Shown here piece by piece: positions 16,010 through 24,374 of a DNA stretch of 48,845 nucleotides. Source of the DNA: Actinomycetales bacterium SN12 (lineage in GTDB: Bacteria > Actinomycetota > Actinomycetes > Actinomycetales > Microbacteriaceae). Under the pieces are notes generated by a model that saw nothing but the letters and a program-made list of their open reading frames with translations, made no database searches and was not told the origin of the DNA. Position 1 is the stretch's first letter; every line of letters starts with the position of its first letter. The translations under genes were made by a program, and so were the position numbers. The stretch lies in contig PJCV01000009.1 of the NCBI GenBank assembly GCA_002837415.1, positions 1 to 48,845 on the forward strand. Direction: 5' to 3'.

Positions 16010-16313
16010 GTGGATAAGCGTGCACAGACGTTCGAGCCAGTGTTGCTCGACCTCGCCGACGCCGACGATTACGCGATCGTCGTCAACGCTCTCGACGAGT
16101 GGGCCGGGCGGATGGAGCACGACGCCGAGAACGAAGATCACCGGATCAGCTACAACCAGCTCCCCGACAGCGAGGTGACGCGCCGAGGTTGCGGCCGAGG
16201 CCGAGAGGGCGCGTGCGATCCGCGACGACATAGAGCGCCAGCTCGACCCGAACGGCGCAGCTCGCCGCAGGGTGAGGGACGAACAGGCCGAGGATGGAGA
16301 GGCCCACGACTGA
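16010..16313 (+). pseudogene. hypothetical protein gene with a frameshift
   Basis: GTG 16010 begins VDKRAQTFEPVLLDLADADD and stays protein-like to SYNQLPDSEVT near 16180. Beyond that the frame turns Arg/Gly-rich. A +1 shift there restores a natural helical, charged ending (AEVAAEAERARAIRDDIERQ) that stops at 16313. The gene therefore carries a frameshift around 16178-16190, or a sequencing error. The restored 3' end overlaps the next gene's ATG at 16294 and gives it its ribosome binding site. The intact protein would be about 100 aa of unknown family. Confidence 0.6.
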
Positions 16314-16605
16314 CACTGAAATCAAGACGATCCTTCGCTCAATCCGGCCCGTGCTACAGCGCGCGAATCTCGACGAGGAGCAGCGGGCGCATCTCGTCTA
16401 TGACCTCGTGCACGAGGTCTATGACTACGTGAAGTTCGACGTCTACGGCCCGACCGTCGACGCTCCCGAGCGAACGCGGATCGGTGAGATGCTTACGCCG
16501 CCCTCCCACCCGTTGGCGAGTAACTACTACCGGCGGTTGCTCGTCGGCGGGCCGGTGGGCTTGATGTACTCCGACCAGGTGCACTCGACCGCGAGCCGCA
16601 GGTAG
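16294..16605 (+). CDS. hypothetical protein, 103 aa
   Basis: This is a helical protein with an acidic, Tyr-rich centre (AHLVYDLVHEVYDYVKFDV) and a C-terminal GGPVGLMYSDQ stretch. ATG 16294 lies just after CCGAGG and overlaps the 3' end of the frameshifted gene, indicating an operon of three small genes (15886, 16010, 16294). No family is recognised. Such trios of short, mutually overlapping genes are common on phages and plasmids. Confidence 0.55.
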   Translation: MERPTTDTEIKTILRSIRPVLQRANLDEEQRAHLVYDLVHEVYDYVKFDVYGPTVDAPERTRIGEMLTPPSHPLASNYYRRLLVGGPVGLMYSDQVHSTASRR

Positions 16606-16697
16606 GTTTTTCAACCCTCGGGTGGCATCGCAGCTCGGGGCTGTCTTCCTAGCGTCGATGTGAGGCATGTGAATGTGCCGTCGTATCGGAGGTAGTC

Positions 16698-17618
16698 GTG
16701 GGCATTGAAGTGCGGTCGTTGAGCAAGCGCTACGGGCGGACGTGGGCGGTGCGGGATGTGTCGTTCGAGGTGAGGCCGGGCAAGGTGACGGGGTTTCTCG
16801 GCCCGAACGGGGCGGGTAAGTCCACGACGATGCGCTCGATTGTGGGGCTGGATCGCCCTACCGCGGGTGAGGCGCTGATCGACGGGAAGCGGTATGCGAC
16901 GTTGTCGGCTCCGCTTCGGGAGGTCGGCACGCTGTTGGATGCGAAGTCCGCGCATCGTTCTCGTCGTGCGATGGACCATTTGCGCACCGTCGCGGCTACG
17001 CACGGGTTCTCCCGAGCGCGGGTTGATCAGGTGATCGGGGTCACCGGCTTGGAAAGCGTCGCGAAACGTAAAGTCGGCACCTTCTCGCTCGGAATGGCGC
17101 AGCGGCTCGGGATTGCTGTGGCGCTACTCGGGGATCCGCACACGCTGATCCTGGACGAGCCCGTGAACGGTCTGGACCCCGAGGGAGTCACCTGGATTCG
17201 GCATCTGCTGGGCTCGTTGGCTGCAGAGGGGCGCACGGTGTTCCTGTCCTCGCATCTGCTGGCTGAACTTGCGTTGGTGGCAGAGCAGGTGGTCATCATC
17301 GGCCGCGGCGAGCTGATCGCCGACACGCCGATCGCGACTCTGACCCAAGAGACAGAGCGTGTGCGGGTGCGCACCGATCAACTCGCAAAGTTCCTGCAGG
17401 TACTCGCTGCTGATGGGATTGCCACAGTGGGAGTGAGCACAGACGCCGCCGATATCACTGGACTTCCTGTCGAGGACGTGGCACGACGCGCCGCGGCGGC
17501 GGGGATCGTGTTGTGGGAGATCACGCCGATACGTCGGACGCTGGAAGAGGCGTACTCAGAGCTGACGCATGACGCCGTCGAATACCGTGCCGGAGACGCG
17601 GCGCGGGACATGCCATGA
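16698..17618 (+). CDS. ABC transporter ATP-binding protein, drug/lantibiotic exporter type
   Basis: This complete ATPase subunit (306 aa) has Walker A GPNGAGKST with Lys41, signature SLGMAQRLGIA, Walker B LILDEPVNGLDP, and a C-terminal regulatory domain of ~90 residues as in the DrrA/BcrA/NatA group. GTG 16698 has a strong GGAGG seven bases upstream. It overlaps the next gene by four bases (ATGA) and heads a five-gene unit: ATPase, two permeases, sensor kinase, response regulator. This layout is typical of actinobacterial exporters for antimicrobial peptides or drugs, regulated by their own two-component system. Confidence 0.93.
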   Translation: MGIEVRSLSKRYGRTWAVRDVSFEVRPGKVTGFLGPNGAGKSTTMRSIVGLDRPTAGEALIDGKRYATLSAPLREVGTLLDAKSAHRSRRAMDHLRTVAATHGFSRARVDQVIGVTGLESVAKRKVGTFSLGMAQRLGIAVALLGDPHTLILDEPVNGLDPEGVTWIRHLLGSLAAEGRTVFLSSHLLAELALVAEQVVIIGRGELIADTPIATLTQETERVRVRTDQLAKFLQVLAADGIATVGVSTDAADITGLPVEDVARRAAAAGIVLWEITPIRRTLEEAYSELTHDAVEYRAGDAARDMP

Positions 17619-18397
17619 CCGCGGTCGGCGTCGCCCTCCCGCCTGCTGCGGCATCTCGAGTGTCGGTGGCGCGGGTGGTGCGGTCGGAGTGGGTCAAGTT
17701 CGCGACACTGGCATCGAACTGGATCACGGCGGCGGCGGCGGCGGCTGTGATCGTTCTTTTGGCCGCTGTCGTGGTCTGGGCGCGGGCGGCGGATTCGTCG
17801 GCTGTTGTGATGCCGGATTTGCTGGCGGGGGTGTCGTGGGCGCCGATGCTGCTCGCTGTCCTCGCGACGGTGGCGATTTGTTCGGAGTGGGCATCGGGCA
17901 CGAGTCGGGTGACGTTCCTGGCCGTCCCGGTGCGTTGGCCCGTGCTGGTTGGGAAGGCCTTTGTCCTCGGCGGGATCTCGTTCCTTATCGGAAGCATCGG
18001 TGCCGGGTGTGCTCTCGCTGTGGGCGCCGTCGCAGGGGCGGTCGAGGTCGGCGCCGACCCGAGCTTGGCCGCTCGACTCTTCGTCGGGACTGGCCTATAC
18101 CTGAGCGCGCTTTCTGTGCTGGCGATTGGGATCGGGGCATTGGTACGCAATCTTGTTGCCGGAATCCTCACCGTCATCGGGATCCTCTGGGTTCTGCCGT
18201 TCGTGGTCGCGATGATCCCCGTCGCTGAGGTTCAGACGCTCGTCGCCTACCTACCTACCCCCGCTGGCGGAGTACTGCTCGGACCCGAGGCCGCCGCGAC
18301 GACTCTCACACCGTGGGGCGGATTCGCTGTCCTGGTCGCCTGGTCGACCACCGCGTTCATCGCCGCGGTGCTCGCTCTCGGCGCCCGCGACGTGTGA
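17615..18397 (+). CDS. ABC-2 type transporter permease
   Basis: This 260-aa integral membrane protein has about six hydrophobic spans, starting at residue ~35. The N-terminal cytoplasmic stretch VVRSEWVKFATLASNW is the common lead-in of ABC-2 permeases. ATG 17615 overlaps the ATPase stop. A second permease follows at 18424 with the same length, topology and end pattern (LTPWGGFAVLVAWS here, LSPWGGYGVLALWA there), so the two arose by duplication and probably form a heterodimer. Confidence 0.9.
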   Translation: MTAVGVALPPAAASRVSVARVVRSEWVKFATLASNWITAAAAAAVIVLLAAVVVWARAADSSAVVMPDLLAGVSWAPMLLAVLATVAICSEWASGTSRVTFLAVPVRWPVLVGKAFVLGGISFLIGSIGAGCALAVGAVAGAVEVGADPSLAARLFVGTGLYLSALSVLAIGIGALVRNLVAGILTVIGILWVLPFVVAMIPVAEVQTLVAYLPTPAGGVLLGPEAAATTLTPWGGFAVLVAWSTTAFIAAVLALGARDV

Positions 18398-18423
18398 CCC
18401 CGCCCCTTAGAACAGGAAGAATC

Positions 18424-19224
18424 ATGATCCGTAGAACCAACCATGTCCGCTCACGTCCAGCGCTGATCGGCGGTCTTGCGGCCGAGTCGGTGAAGCTGTG
18501 GACATTGCTTTCCAACCGCATTCTCGCCGTCGTAGTCCTGATCATCATCGCTGGGTCGGGAGGACTGTTGTCGGCATCGTTGCTGTCACGGCTTATCGAC
18601 TCGAGGTTTGCCGGGCAGACGATCGAGGCATCCCCGCTGCAGTTCGTTGACAGTGTGCTGTGGGCGCAGATCATCGTGGCGGTGATTGGGGTGCTTGCTG
18701 TGGCCGGTGAGTACACGTCCGGGCAGATCCGCTTGTCCCTGCTGGCACTGCCCACCCGGCTGCCCTGGCTGGCATCGAAGACGCTGGTGCTCGCTGCCAC
18801 CGGATTCGTGATCGGCGTGCTCGGTACGACGATCTCGCTCGGACTGTCGGTGATGATCTTGTCTGGGACCGAGGTTGTTTACACGGTCGAGTTCGGCGAA
18901 GCAGCGACGCTCTGTCTGCGCTCGGGTCTGTACCTCGCGACGATCGCGGCGCTGGCGGTCGGGCTCACGGCAGTACTCCGCAACGTCGTCGCCGGGCTCA
19001 CGGTCGTCCTTGGTCTGCTCGTCGTTGTGCCGCCGGTTCTGTCCTCGATCCCCGGCATCGGGTGGCTTGCGGACTACACCCCCACGTTCGCTGGGCGTCG
19101 ACTCATTTCCGATTTCGACAGCCTCGCTCAGCTCAGCCCCTGGGGCGGATACGGAGTTCTCGCGCTGTGGGCGGCTGCGATGCTGATCGTGGCCGGGGTG
19201 CTGCTCATAGCGCGCGACGCCTGA
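18424..19224 (+). CDS. ABC-2 type transporter permease, second subunit
   Basis: The start is ATG 18424 with AGGAAG upstream; the open frame before it is shadow sequence. The 266-aa product has about six membrane helices and the same N-terminal AAESVKLWTLLSNR lead-in and C-terminal LSPWGGYGVLALW block as the preceding permease. The gene lies 26 bases after the first permease. Together with the ATPase it should form an exporter in the cytoplasmic membrane; the substrate is not evident from sequence. Confidence 0.9.
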   Translation: MIRRTNHVRSRPALIGGLAAESVKLWTLLSNRILAVVVLIIIAGSGGLLSASLLSRLIDSRFAGQTIEASPLQFVDSVLWAQIIVAVIGVLAVAGEYTSGQIRLSLLALPTRLPWLASKTLVLAATGFVIGVLGTTISLGLSVMILSGTEVVYTVEFGEAATLCLRSGLYLATIAALAVGLTAVLRNVVAGLTVVLGLLVVVPPVLSSIPGIGWLADYTPTFAGRRLISDFDSLAQLSPWGGYGVLALWAAAMLIVAGVLLIARDA

Positions 19225-19273
19225 TCTCGCCCACAATGAAGTGAATGCTGATCAGAATGGGTAGCGGCGAACG

Positions 19274-20470
19274 ATGACGGGCAACCTGCGCGTGGGAAAC
19301 GCGGATCTGCAGCGTCGCCCGTCGCGTCTGGTCGTCTGGATGCAACGGCATCCGGTCCTCGTTGACATCGCTGTGGTGCTCGCCGCGGGCGCCCCGCAGC
19401 TAGTCGCGATGATCGCCCGCGATGGCGAGGGAGGCTGGTGGGGGTACCTCCTGCTCGCGGTGACCGCGGCCGCGTTGATGGTTCGACGACGGTGGCCGTT
19501 CACGGTCCTGGTTGTGGTCGCCGTCGCCTGCGCGGCAAGTCCGCTGGCGCAACCTGGCTTCGGGTACCCGCTGATCCCGTTCTCGTTCGCGCTCTACACG
19601 GTCGCATCCCGCCAACCGACCTCGCGCGCGTTGATCGGATACGGGGTTTCCGTGGCCGCGACGGTTCTTGCGACGATCCCGTACTCGGTGACCGGCGCAA
19701 CCCCGCCGCTTGTGTCCCTGCTGGATCCGTTCTCGCTGCTCGCGCTGGTGATCGGCATCATCGTGAAGAATCGTCGGGAGCACCGTGAGTGGCTGACCGA
19801 GTTCGTCAACGAACGCATCCAGAACGCGGCATTGACGGAGCGCACACGCATCGCCGCGGAAATGCACGACGTGGTCGCACACGCGCTGACCATGATCGTG
19901 ACCCTGGCAAACGGCGCTCAAAGCATCCGAGAGAAGAGCCCGGAGAAGGCGGATGCCGCGGTCGCGCAGATCGCCTCGACCGGCCGCGACGCGCTCAACG
20001 ATATACACCGCACCCTGGGGTTGTTGCGGAGCGCCGACGCGGGACTGGATGCCAACCTTCACCATTCCGGCAGCAACCTTCCCACCCTGGATGAGTTGGT
20101 CGAGAACTTCCGCAGCGCTGGGCTGTCGGTGACCCTTAACCGCAGCGGATTACCCGTCCCTGACGACATTGCGCTTCGGCAGACCATCTACCGCATTGTT
20201 CAGGAATCGCTCACGAACACCCTCCGGCACGCTGCCGATCCCTGCCACGCGAACGTTGAGCTCAGGCACGAAGAAGGCGAAATCATCATCACTGTCGACG
20301 ACGACGGCCGCCCCCGTACCGAACAGATCACGCTGGGCCACGGGCTGATCGGAATCCAGCAGCGCGCCGCAGCGCACGGCGGTCACGCCCACTCGTCGCC
20401 GAGAGTCGGCGGTGGCTGGCGCACCCACGTCGTTCTCCCCACTGCTCCCCACACGGAGACCGATGACTGA
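19274..20470 (+). CDS. sensor histidine kinase, NarL-partner (HisKA_3) type
   Basis: The N-terminal ~160 residues carry about four to five membrane helices. Then comes the HisKA_3 dimerisation domain with the phospho-acceptor in AEMHDVVAHAL (His198). A HATPase_c domain follows: RIVQESLTNTLRHA (N box), VDDDGRP (G1-like), and LGHGLIGIQQRAAAHGG (G2). Its stop overlaps the response-regulator start by eight bases. It probably senses the exported compound or membrane damage and drives the ABC genes upstream; that is inferred from synteny. Confidence 0.92.
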   Translation: MTGNLRVGNADLQRRPSRLVVWMQRHPVLVDIAVVLAAGAPQLVAMIARDGEGGWWGYLLLAVTAAALMVRRRWPFTVLVVVAVACAASPLAQPGFGYPLIPFSFALYTVASRQPTSRALIGYGVSVAATVLATIPYSVTGATPPLVSLLDPFSLLALVIGIIVKNRREHREWLTEFVNERIQNAALTERTRIAAEMHDVVAHALTMIVTLANGAQSIREKSPEKADAAVAQIASTGRDALNDIHRTLGLLRSADAGLDANLHHSGSNLPTLDELVENFRSAGLSVTLNRSGLPVPDDIALRQTIYRIVQESLTNTLRHAADPCHANVELRHEEGEIIITVDDDGRPRTEQITLGHGLIGIQQRAAAHGGHAHSSPRVGGGWRTHVVLPTAPHTETDD

Positions 20471-21128
20471 GCCTCTGCACCCGATTCGCGTACTCCTCGT
20501 CGACGACCACGCGCTCATTCGTGCCGGTAACACTCTCGTCCTCGAAGCAACCGACGACCTCGCCGTTGTGGGCGGGGCATCCACCGGCGAAGAAGCGGTC
20601 GCCCTTACAGCCGTGCTCACACCCGACATCGTGCTGATGGACGTCCGCATGCCCGGCATCGGCGGGATCGAAGCAACCCGTCGGATCGTTGCCGCCAACC
20701 CCGACACCCGCGTGATTGTTTTGACGACCTTCGATATCGAGGAGTACGCCTTCGGCAGCCTCAAAGCCGGCGCCAGCGCGTTCCTACTCAAGACCGCATC
20801 GGCTGACACCCTCACGAACGCGATCCGCACCGTCGCTCATGGCGAGGCAGTCCTCGATCCGCGCATCACCCGACGCCTGATCGAGACGTTCGTCGCGCCA
20901 GTACCGCAGACTCCTTCCGGCGACGCCGACCCACGCACGATTCTCTCGCCACGAGAACTCGATGTGTTCCTCGGGATTGCTGGTGGCCTGACCAACCCAG
21001 AGATCAGCGCGAAGTTGCACCTGTCGTTGCCGATCATCAAGACGCATGTCAACCGGATCCTCGCGAAACTGCACGCCCGCGACCGTGTGCAGCTCGTGAT
21101 CCTCGCCTACGAACACGGCCTCGCTTGA
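20463..21128 (+). CDS. NarL/LuxR-family response regulator
   Basis: The receiver domain covers residues 1-120, with acidic pocket VDDH, phosphorylation Asp60 (IVLMDVRMPG), Thr in VIVLTTF and Lys in AFLLKTA. A LuxR-type HTH follows at residues ~155-215 (LSPRELDVFLGIAGGLTNPE, then IKTHVNRILAKL). ATG 20463 is inside the 3' end of the kinase gene, indicating coupled translation. It probably regulates the ABC exporter operon of which it is the last gene. Confidence 0.94.
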   Translation: MTEPLHPIRVLLVDDHALIRAGNTLVLEATDDLAVVGGASTGEEAVALTAVLTPDIVLMDVRMPGIGGIEATRRIVAANPDTRVIVLTTFDIEEYAFGSLKAGASAFLLKTASADTLTNAIRTVAHGEAVLDPRITRRLIETFVAPVPQTPSGDADPRTILSPRELDVFLGIAGGLTNPEISAKLHLSLPIIKTHVNRILAKLHARDRVQLVILAYEHGLA

Positions 21129-21491
21129 CACCGTCTTCGAGGTGGCTCGGAGCGAAAACAATTCGACGCTGACGACGCCGACCCACGACGCGGACAAGTT
21201 GCCGCACGAAACGGCACGCGCCGTGTGGACATTTCATTCGCGTATCCAGCGTGATCCTGTCAGCACGTGGACGTCTTTGAGTGATTCCTTCAGTTCTGCG
21301 ATCGCTTCATGTCACATCGGAGAGCGGGCGTTGTCTCGTATCTCATGGTTGGGCTCAGCCGGTGTTTAGTTGCGAGACAACCGAAAACGATCGTTTGCGG
21401 CGGGTGTAGGTGGCAACGGATCCACGCCGTCATGGACGCTGGCTATCAGGCGTCTACGCTGGTATTTCCGGCTGACCAAAGGGGAATCGGC
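21129..21491. other. 363-bp intergenic stretch with a 9-bp inverted repeat
   Basis: No gene is supported. GTTGTCTCG at 21330-21338 is inverted as CGAGACAAC at 21373-21381, with a 34-base interval; it may be a terminator or recombination scar. The promoter for the 104-aa membrane protein at 21492 should lie in the right-hand part. Confidence 0.4.
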
Positions 21492-21806
21492 ATGTCCAAG
21501 GCAGGGATCAAAGATCGCGTTCGTTCGCGCCCGGTCGATGGGAAAGCCATTGCTAGCTTCTCTCTCGCAATCGTTTCGGCGCTGGCTACCCAGTTCTGGA
21601 TTGTCGCCACGGTGGTCGCCGTCGCAGCGGTGAGCCTTGCTCTAGCCTCTCGCCGTTCAATTCATGCGGATCCAGGCCTGCGTGGAACGGCGCTGAGCCT
21701 CGCGGGCTTCCTGGTCGCGGTCGGCGTCCTCCTGTTCGCGACCGTCGGCCCCTCGCTGCTGTCATTGTTCCTCTTCACGATTGCCCCACAAGCAGCGTCG
21801 GTGTAG
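21492..21806 (+). CDS. DUF4190-like small membrane protein, 104 aa
   Basis: ATG 21492 follows AAAGGGGAATCGGC. After a basic N-terminus (KDRVRSRPVDGKAIA) there are two or three hydrophobic helices (about residues 20-50 and 68-98), typical of DUF4190 proteins. An S-x-x-I-H-A-D-P-G-L-R-G loop lies between them. The function of this family is unknown. It stands alone between the ABC/two-component unit and a minus-strand gene. Confidence 0.6.
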   Translation: MSKAGIKDRVRSRPVDGKAIASFSLAIVSALATQFWIVATVVAVAAVSLALASRRSIHADPGLRGTALSLAGFLVAVGVLLFATVGPSLLSLFLFTIAPQAASV

Positions 21807-22158
21807 CCCCGACGGGGTGAACAACGCGCGCGGAGCGGTAGTTACACCTCAATCAGAACCATCTGCCGTTGTGACGGTTATGGCGGATTCTCACGCGACC
21901 ACTTCGCCTTCTATCCCTGTGCGGCCGATTCGGTAGTCAGCACACGTGCCTTGCTCCGCCACCAGGAGCCTTGGATACTCGAGGGGACCGGTCGGCCGGG
22001 GCGAGGCTGAACGAGCCCGTCACCGGCCGCCCAGCGACGGGTAGCGGCTCACGTCGGACAGACGATGTGTGCAGCGCTCTTACACGTCGAGGAAACGTGT
22101 CAAAAAAAACGGGCCGGTTCTTGATACGTTCCTTCTCGGGTGCACGCTGGCGAACGCT
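21807..22158. other. 352-bp stretch with no supported gene
   Basis: It contains a short GC hairpin directly after the membrane-protein stop (CCCCGACGGGG), which may end transcription, and an 8-A run near 22103. No open frame with a ribosome binding site or protein-like composition is seen. The minus-strand gene ending at 22159 runs into this stretch. Confidence 0.4.
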
Positions 22159-22707
22159 TCAGCGCTTGTCGCCGGCGATGACGAACGCGACGCTGTCATC
22201 GTGTATCCAGTGCGTCAGAACCTTCAGCGATAGCCACTCGAGCTCGGCGCGCAGCACTTCGACGTCTGCATCGCTGAACTCCCAGGCGCGAGAGGCGCTG
22301 CCGGCCTTGTACGGGGCGTGGGCGTAGATGTTCATGCGAGCATCGGCGGCGGAGAAGTGGACATCGATCGGCGGCGTGCGGCCGGCGTCCATGTCGGCGC
22401 GCCTGGGGTATCCGAGGAAGTCGCCGTAGGTCGTGCCCTCCTGGACGAAGGTCGCGACCGGGTCGAACGCCTCGAGTTGCGTGGGTGTTGGGAATGACGA
22501 TTCGCGGGCGGCCAGCACAGCGCCATAGCGGTCCATCCGCTCGCGCTGCTCCAGGTGGTGTGCACGTTCAAGCCTGGAGGACTCAGTGTCCATGTCGTTG
22601 ATCACCTGGCGCAGCTCAACGATCTCTGGGGATTCGCCAACGACCCATTGGCGAATTGTGTCGTGCTCGCTGGTGCCGGCTCCGAACACGATGAGCACTG
22701 GCATCAT
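22159..22707 (-). CDS. hypothetical protein, 182 aa, divergent from XRE regulator
   Basis: Starts MMPVLIVFGAGTSEHD at ATG 22707. A charged helical part follows at about residues 25-70 (ELRQVINDMDTESSRLERAH), then a mixed alpha/beta domain with YGDFLGYPRRADMD and IDVHFSAADARMNIYAHAPY. It ends in a helical hairpin and FVIAGDKR. No family is recognised. Its start is 57 bases from the divergent XRE gene, and the palindrome at 22731-22752 sits between them. The XRE protein probably controls both genes. Confidence 0.6.
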   Translation of the reverse strand: MMPVLIVFGAGTSEHDTIRQWVVGESPEIVELRQVINDMDTESSRLERAHHLEQRERMDRYGAVLAARESSFPTPTQLEAFDPVATFVQEGTTYGDFLGYPRRADMDAGRTPPIDVHFSAADARMNIYAHAPYKAGSASRAWEFSDADVEVLRAELEWLSLKVLTHWIHDDSVAFVIAGDKR

Positions 22708-22730
22708 GCCGGTCCGTTGGCATCGGCGAT

Positions 22731-22752
22731 CTCCTACCTTCGTTGGTAGGAG
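22731..22752. promoter_or_regulatory. palindromic operator between divergent genes
   Basis: CTCCTACC at 22731-22738 and GGTAGGAG at 22745-22752 form a perfect 8+8 inverted repeat with a 6-base spacer. It lies 12 bases before the XRE gene start and 23 bases before the divergent gene. It is a likely autoregulatory site of the XRE protein; the binding is inferred, the palindrome is seen. Confidence 0.65.
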
Positions 22753-22764
22753 TACCCTGGCGTC

Positions 22765-23016
22765 ATGGCCCGAACGTCTTCGGCAGCAGCAGCGCACATC
22801 GGCTCTCTCATCAGCGCAGAGCGGAAGAAGCGCTCGATGAGCGTCGACGAGTTGGCCGTCGCCAGCAAAATCGACTCGTCGAACATCCGCGGCTACGAGG
22901 CGGGGCGCGCGACGATGAACGTGCACTCGCTGGTGCGGATCGCAGAGGCCCTCGGGGTCGATGCCGGGGTGCTGCTGGAAGGTGTCAGCTCCGAGATGTT
23001 CGGGCAGGAGCGGTGA
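22765..23016 (+). CDS. XRE-family helix-turn-helix transcriptional regulator, 83 aa
   Basis: This single-domain HTH_XRE protein reads IGSLISAERKKRSMSVDELA, then ASKIDSSNIRGYEAGRATMN with the recognition helix, then VHSLVRIAEALGVDAGVLLE. ATG 22765 is preceded by only weak Shine-Dalgarno bases, so the 22731 palindrome may overlap its promoter. A broken copy of the same gene lies at 5235-5391, so this family has been duplicated or re-acquired within the island. Confidence 0.85.
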   Translation: MARTSSAAAAHIGSLISAERKKRSMSVDELAVASKIDSSNIRGYEAGRATMNVHSLVRIAEALGVDAGVLLEGVSSEMFGQER

Positions 23017-23034
23017 GCCGGCGCCCGCGCCCGT

Positions 23035-23820
23035 TCAGCGAGACTTGATCTTGCAGAGGACCTGTGCGGCGACGAAGTCTTTGTCGTCCTCTTCAATGGG
23101 GCTACTGGCGGTCACGATCGCGGTCTCGTCCAAGCCGTTGTCGACGTCGCGCATCCAATAGGCCCAGCACGTACCGGTGCCATTGTGGGGCTTGCCGTGC
23201 TTGGAGATGAACTCGATTCCGAGAGGGAGCGTGCCGTCGTCCAGGCTGACATCCTCCCGCAGCACAGTGGCAATCGAGGTGGTCAGCAAGCGATCGTCGC
23301 CGGTGAGGTGAGACAGAGTCAGCGGCTCGTCGCTCATCCCCTGGGCCGTGGACCAGGCTCCCTGCGAGATATCAGCGAGAGCGGAGATCGTCTCGCTCGC
23401 AGTGATGTCGATCCACCATCCCTTGGGGAACTGGACCGTGTAGATCGAGCGGCCCTCGCGGAAGATGCGGGGAAGCCAGCTCGCCTTCATCGTGCCGGCT
23501 GCGTCCCACTCGGAGACGATGTCGCGCCAGAGATCCTCGAGAGGGACGCCCATGAAGTCGGCGAGAGGCTGCAGGGCCCGACGCTCACCGTTGATGTCGG
23601 TGCGGTAGGGGGCCAGCAGCTCCATGAATGCGGTCAGCTTGTCCGCGCTTGCGTAGATCGTCCGTCCAACGGTGTCGTATCGGCTCCAGTCCTCGACGTC
23701 GGAGCTCGCGTCTCGAGGAAGCGGGTCGAAAGGTCCATATGACTCTCGCGCGATACGCAGAGCAGAGACCGGGCCCGCCGTGAGGGCGAGCCCAGTCTTC
23801 GAGCAGATGCGCCGCTGCAC
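23035..23820 (-). CDS. RES-domain toxin (MbcT/ParT-like), predicted NAD+-targeting
   Basis: The central part carries RES-family features: an early Arg (YGPFDPLPRDAS), a DTVGRTIYASADKLTAFMEL block (the 'G.lYlA.s...A..E' core) and a following YRTDINGERRA. At 261 aa it is longer than a minimal RES toxin, with an extra C-terminal segment containing WAYWMRDVDNG. RES toxins degrade or transfer from NAD+. The GTG start 23820 lies two bases after the stop of the antitoxin gene, the usual antitoxin-first order. Classification rests on motif pattern and neighbour. Confidence 0.7.
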   Translation of the reverse strand: MQRRICSKTGLALTAGPVSALRIARESYGPFDPLPRDASSDVEDWSRYDTVGRTIYASADKLTAFMELLAPYRTDINGERRALQPLADFMGVPLEDLWRDIVSEWDAAGTMKASWLPRIFREGRSIYTVQFPKGWWIDITASETISALADISQGAWSTAQGMSDEPLTLSHLTGDDRLLTTSIATVLREDVSLDDGTLPLGIEFISKHGKPHNGTGTCWAYWMRDVDNGLDETAIVTASSPIEEDDKDFVAAQVLCKIKSR

Positions 23821-23822
23821 AG

Positions 23823-24209
23823 TCAGCCGCTGAAGGAATCGTCGATCAGGGCCTTGGCTGCGCGGGCCACATCCTTGAGGCGGTCCTCACGGATCGCATT
23901 GACAGGGGTGTCGTAGCCGAGCCACGGGTTTGCGCCGATGAACCAGACGCGCGCAACGTGCTCGCCTTCGGCTTCAGTTACCCGCTGCCACTGCTCGTAT
24001 GCGAATGCCAGGCGCTTGACCGCCTCGGGGCGAGGCTGCGGTCCGCCCTCCTTTGCCCACTTGTGCGAGGACTTCGCGTCCTTGGAGCCGGCGAGAGCAG
24101 ACACCAGGGTGCCGCCGAGCGCGGCGTTCAGACGTCGCGTGACCTCGCGGATGTCGAGGCGAACCGTGCGCTGGAACGCGTCAGTACGTGTAGGAGTTTT
24201 CGTGGCCAT
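23823..24209 (-). CDS. Xre/MbcA/ParS-like antitoxin, partner of RES toxin
   Basis: The 128-aa protein has a helical N-terminal DNA-binding part (RLDIREVTRRLNAALGGTLV, KDAKSSHKWAKEGGPQP). Its C-terminus matches the antitoxin tail: RLAFAYEQWQRV, VARVWFIGANPWLGYDTPV, the region that plugs the toxin active site in MbcTA/ParST. ATG 24209 is chosen because ATGAGG lies eight bases upstream; ATG 24221 has poor spacing. It precedes the toxin gene by two bases. A palindrome at 24234-24248 in its promoter suggests autoregulation. Confidence 0.75.
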   Translation of the reverse strand: MATKTPTRTDAFQRTVRLDIREVTRRLNAALGGTLVSALAGSKDAKSSHKWAKEGGPQPRPEAVKRLAFAYEQWQRVTEAEGEHVARVWFIGANPWLGYDTPVNAIREDRLKDVARAAKALIDDSFSG

Positions 24210-24233
24210 TTCGGGCCTCATCTCTTTCGTTAT

Positions 24234-24248
24234 GTAGGGCTAGCCTAC
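24234..24248 (-). promoter_or_regulatory. short palindrome upstream of antitoxin gene, candidate operator
   Basis: GTAGG-gctag-CCTAC occurs 25 bases upstream of the antitoxin ATG 24209. Toxin-antitoxin promoters of this class are usually repressed through such short inverted repeats by the antitoxin itself. The repeat is seen; the binding is inferred. Confidence 0.5.
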
Positions 24249-24374
24249 CTGAAGTATCCCAACACATGCCGGAATATTCCACCGCAAAACCACGGCAAAC
24301 CCCGGTATGCGATCAGCAGAACAGAAGGTGTCGACGCCAACGAGGGGGTCGCTGGACGCAGAACATATCCGCGT

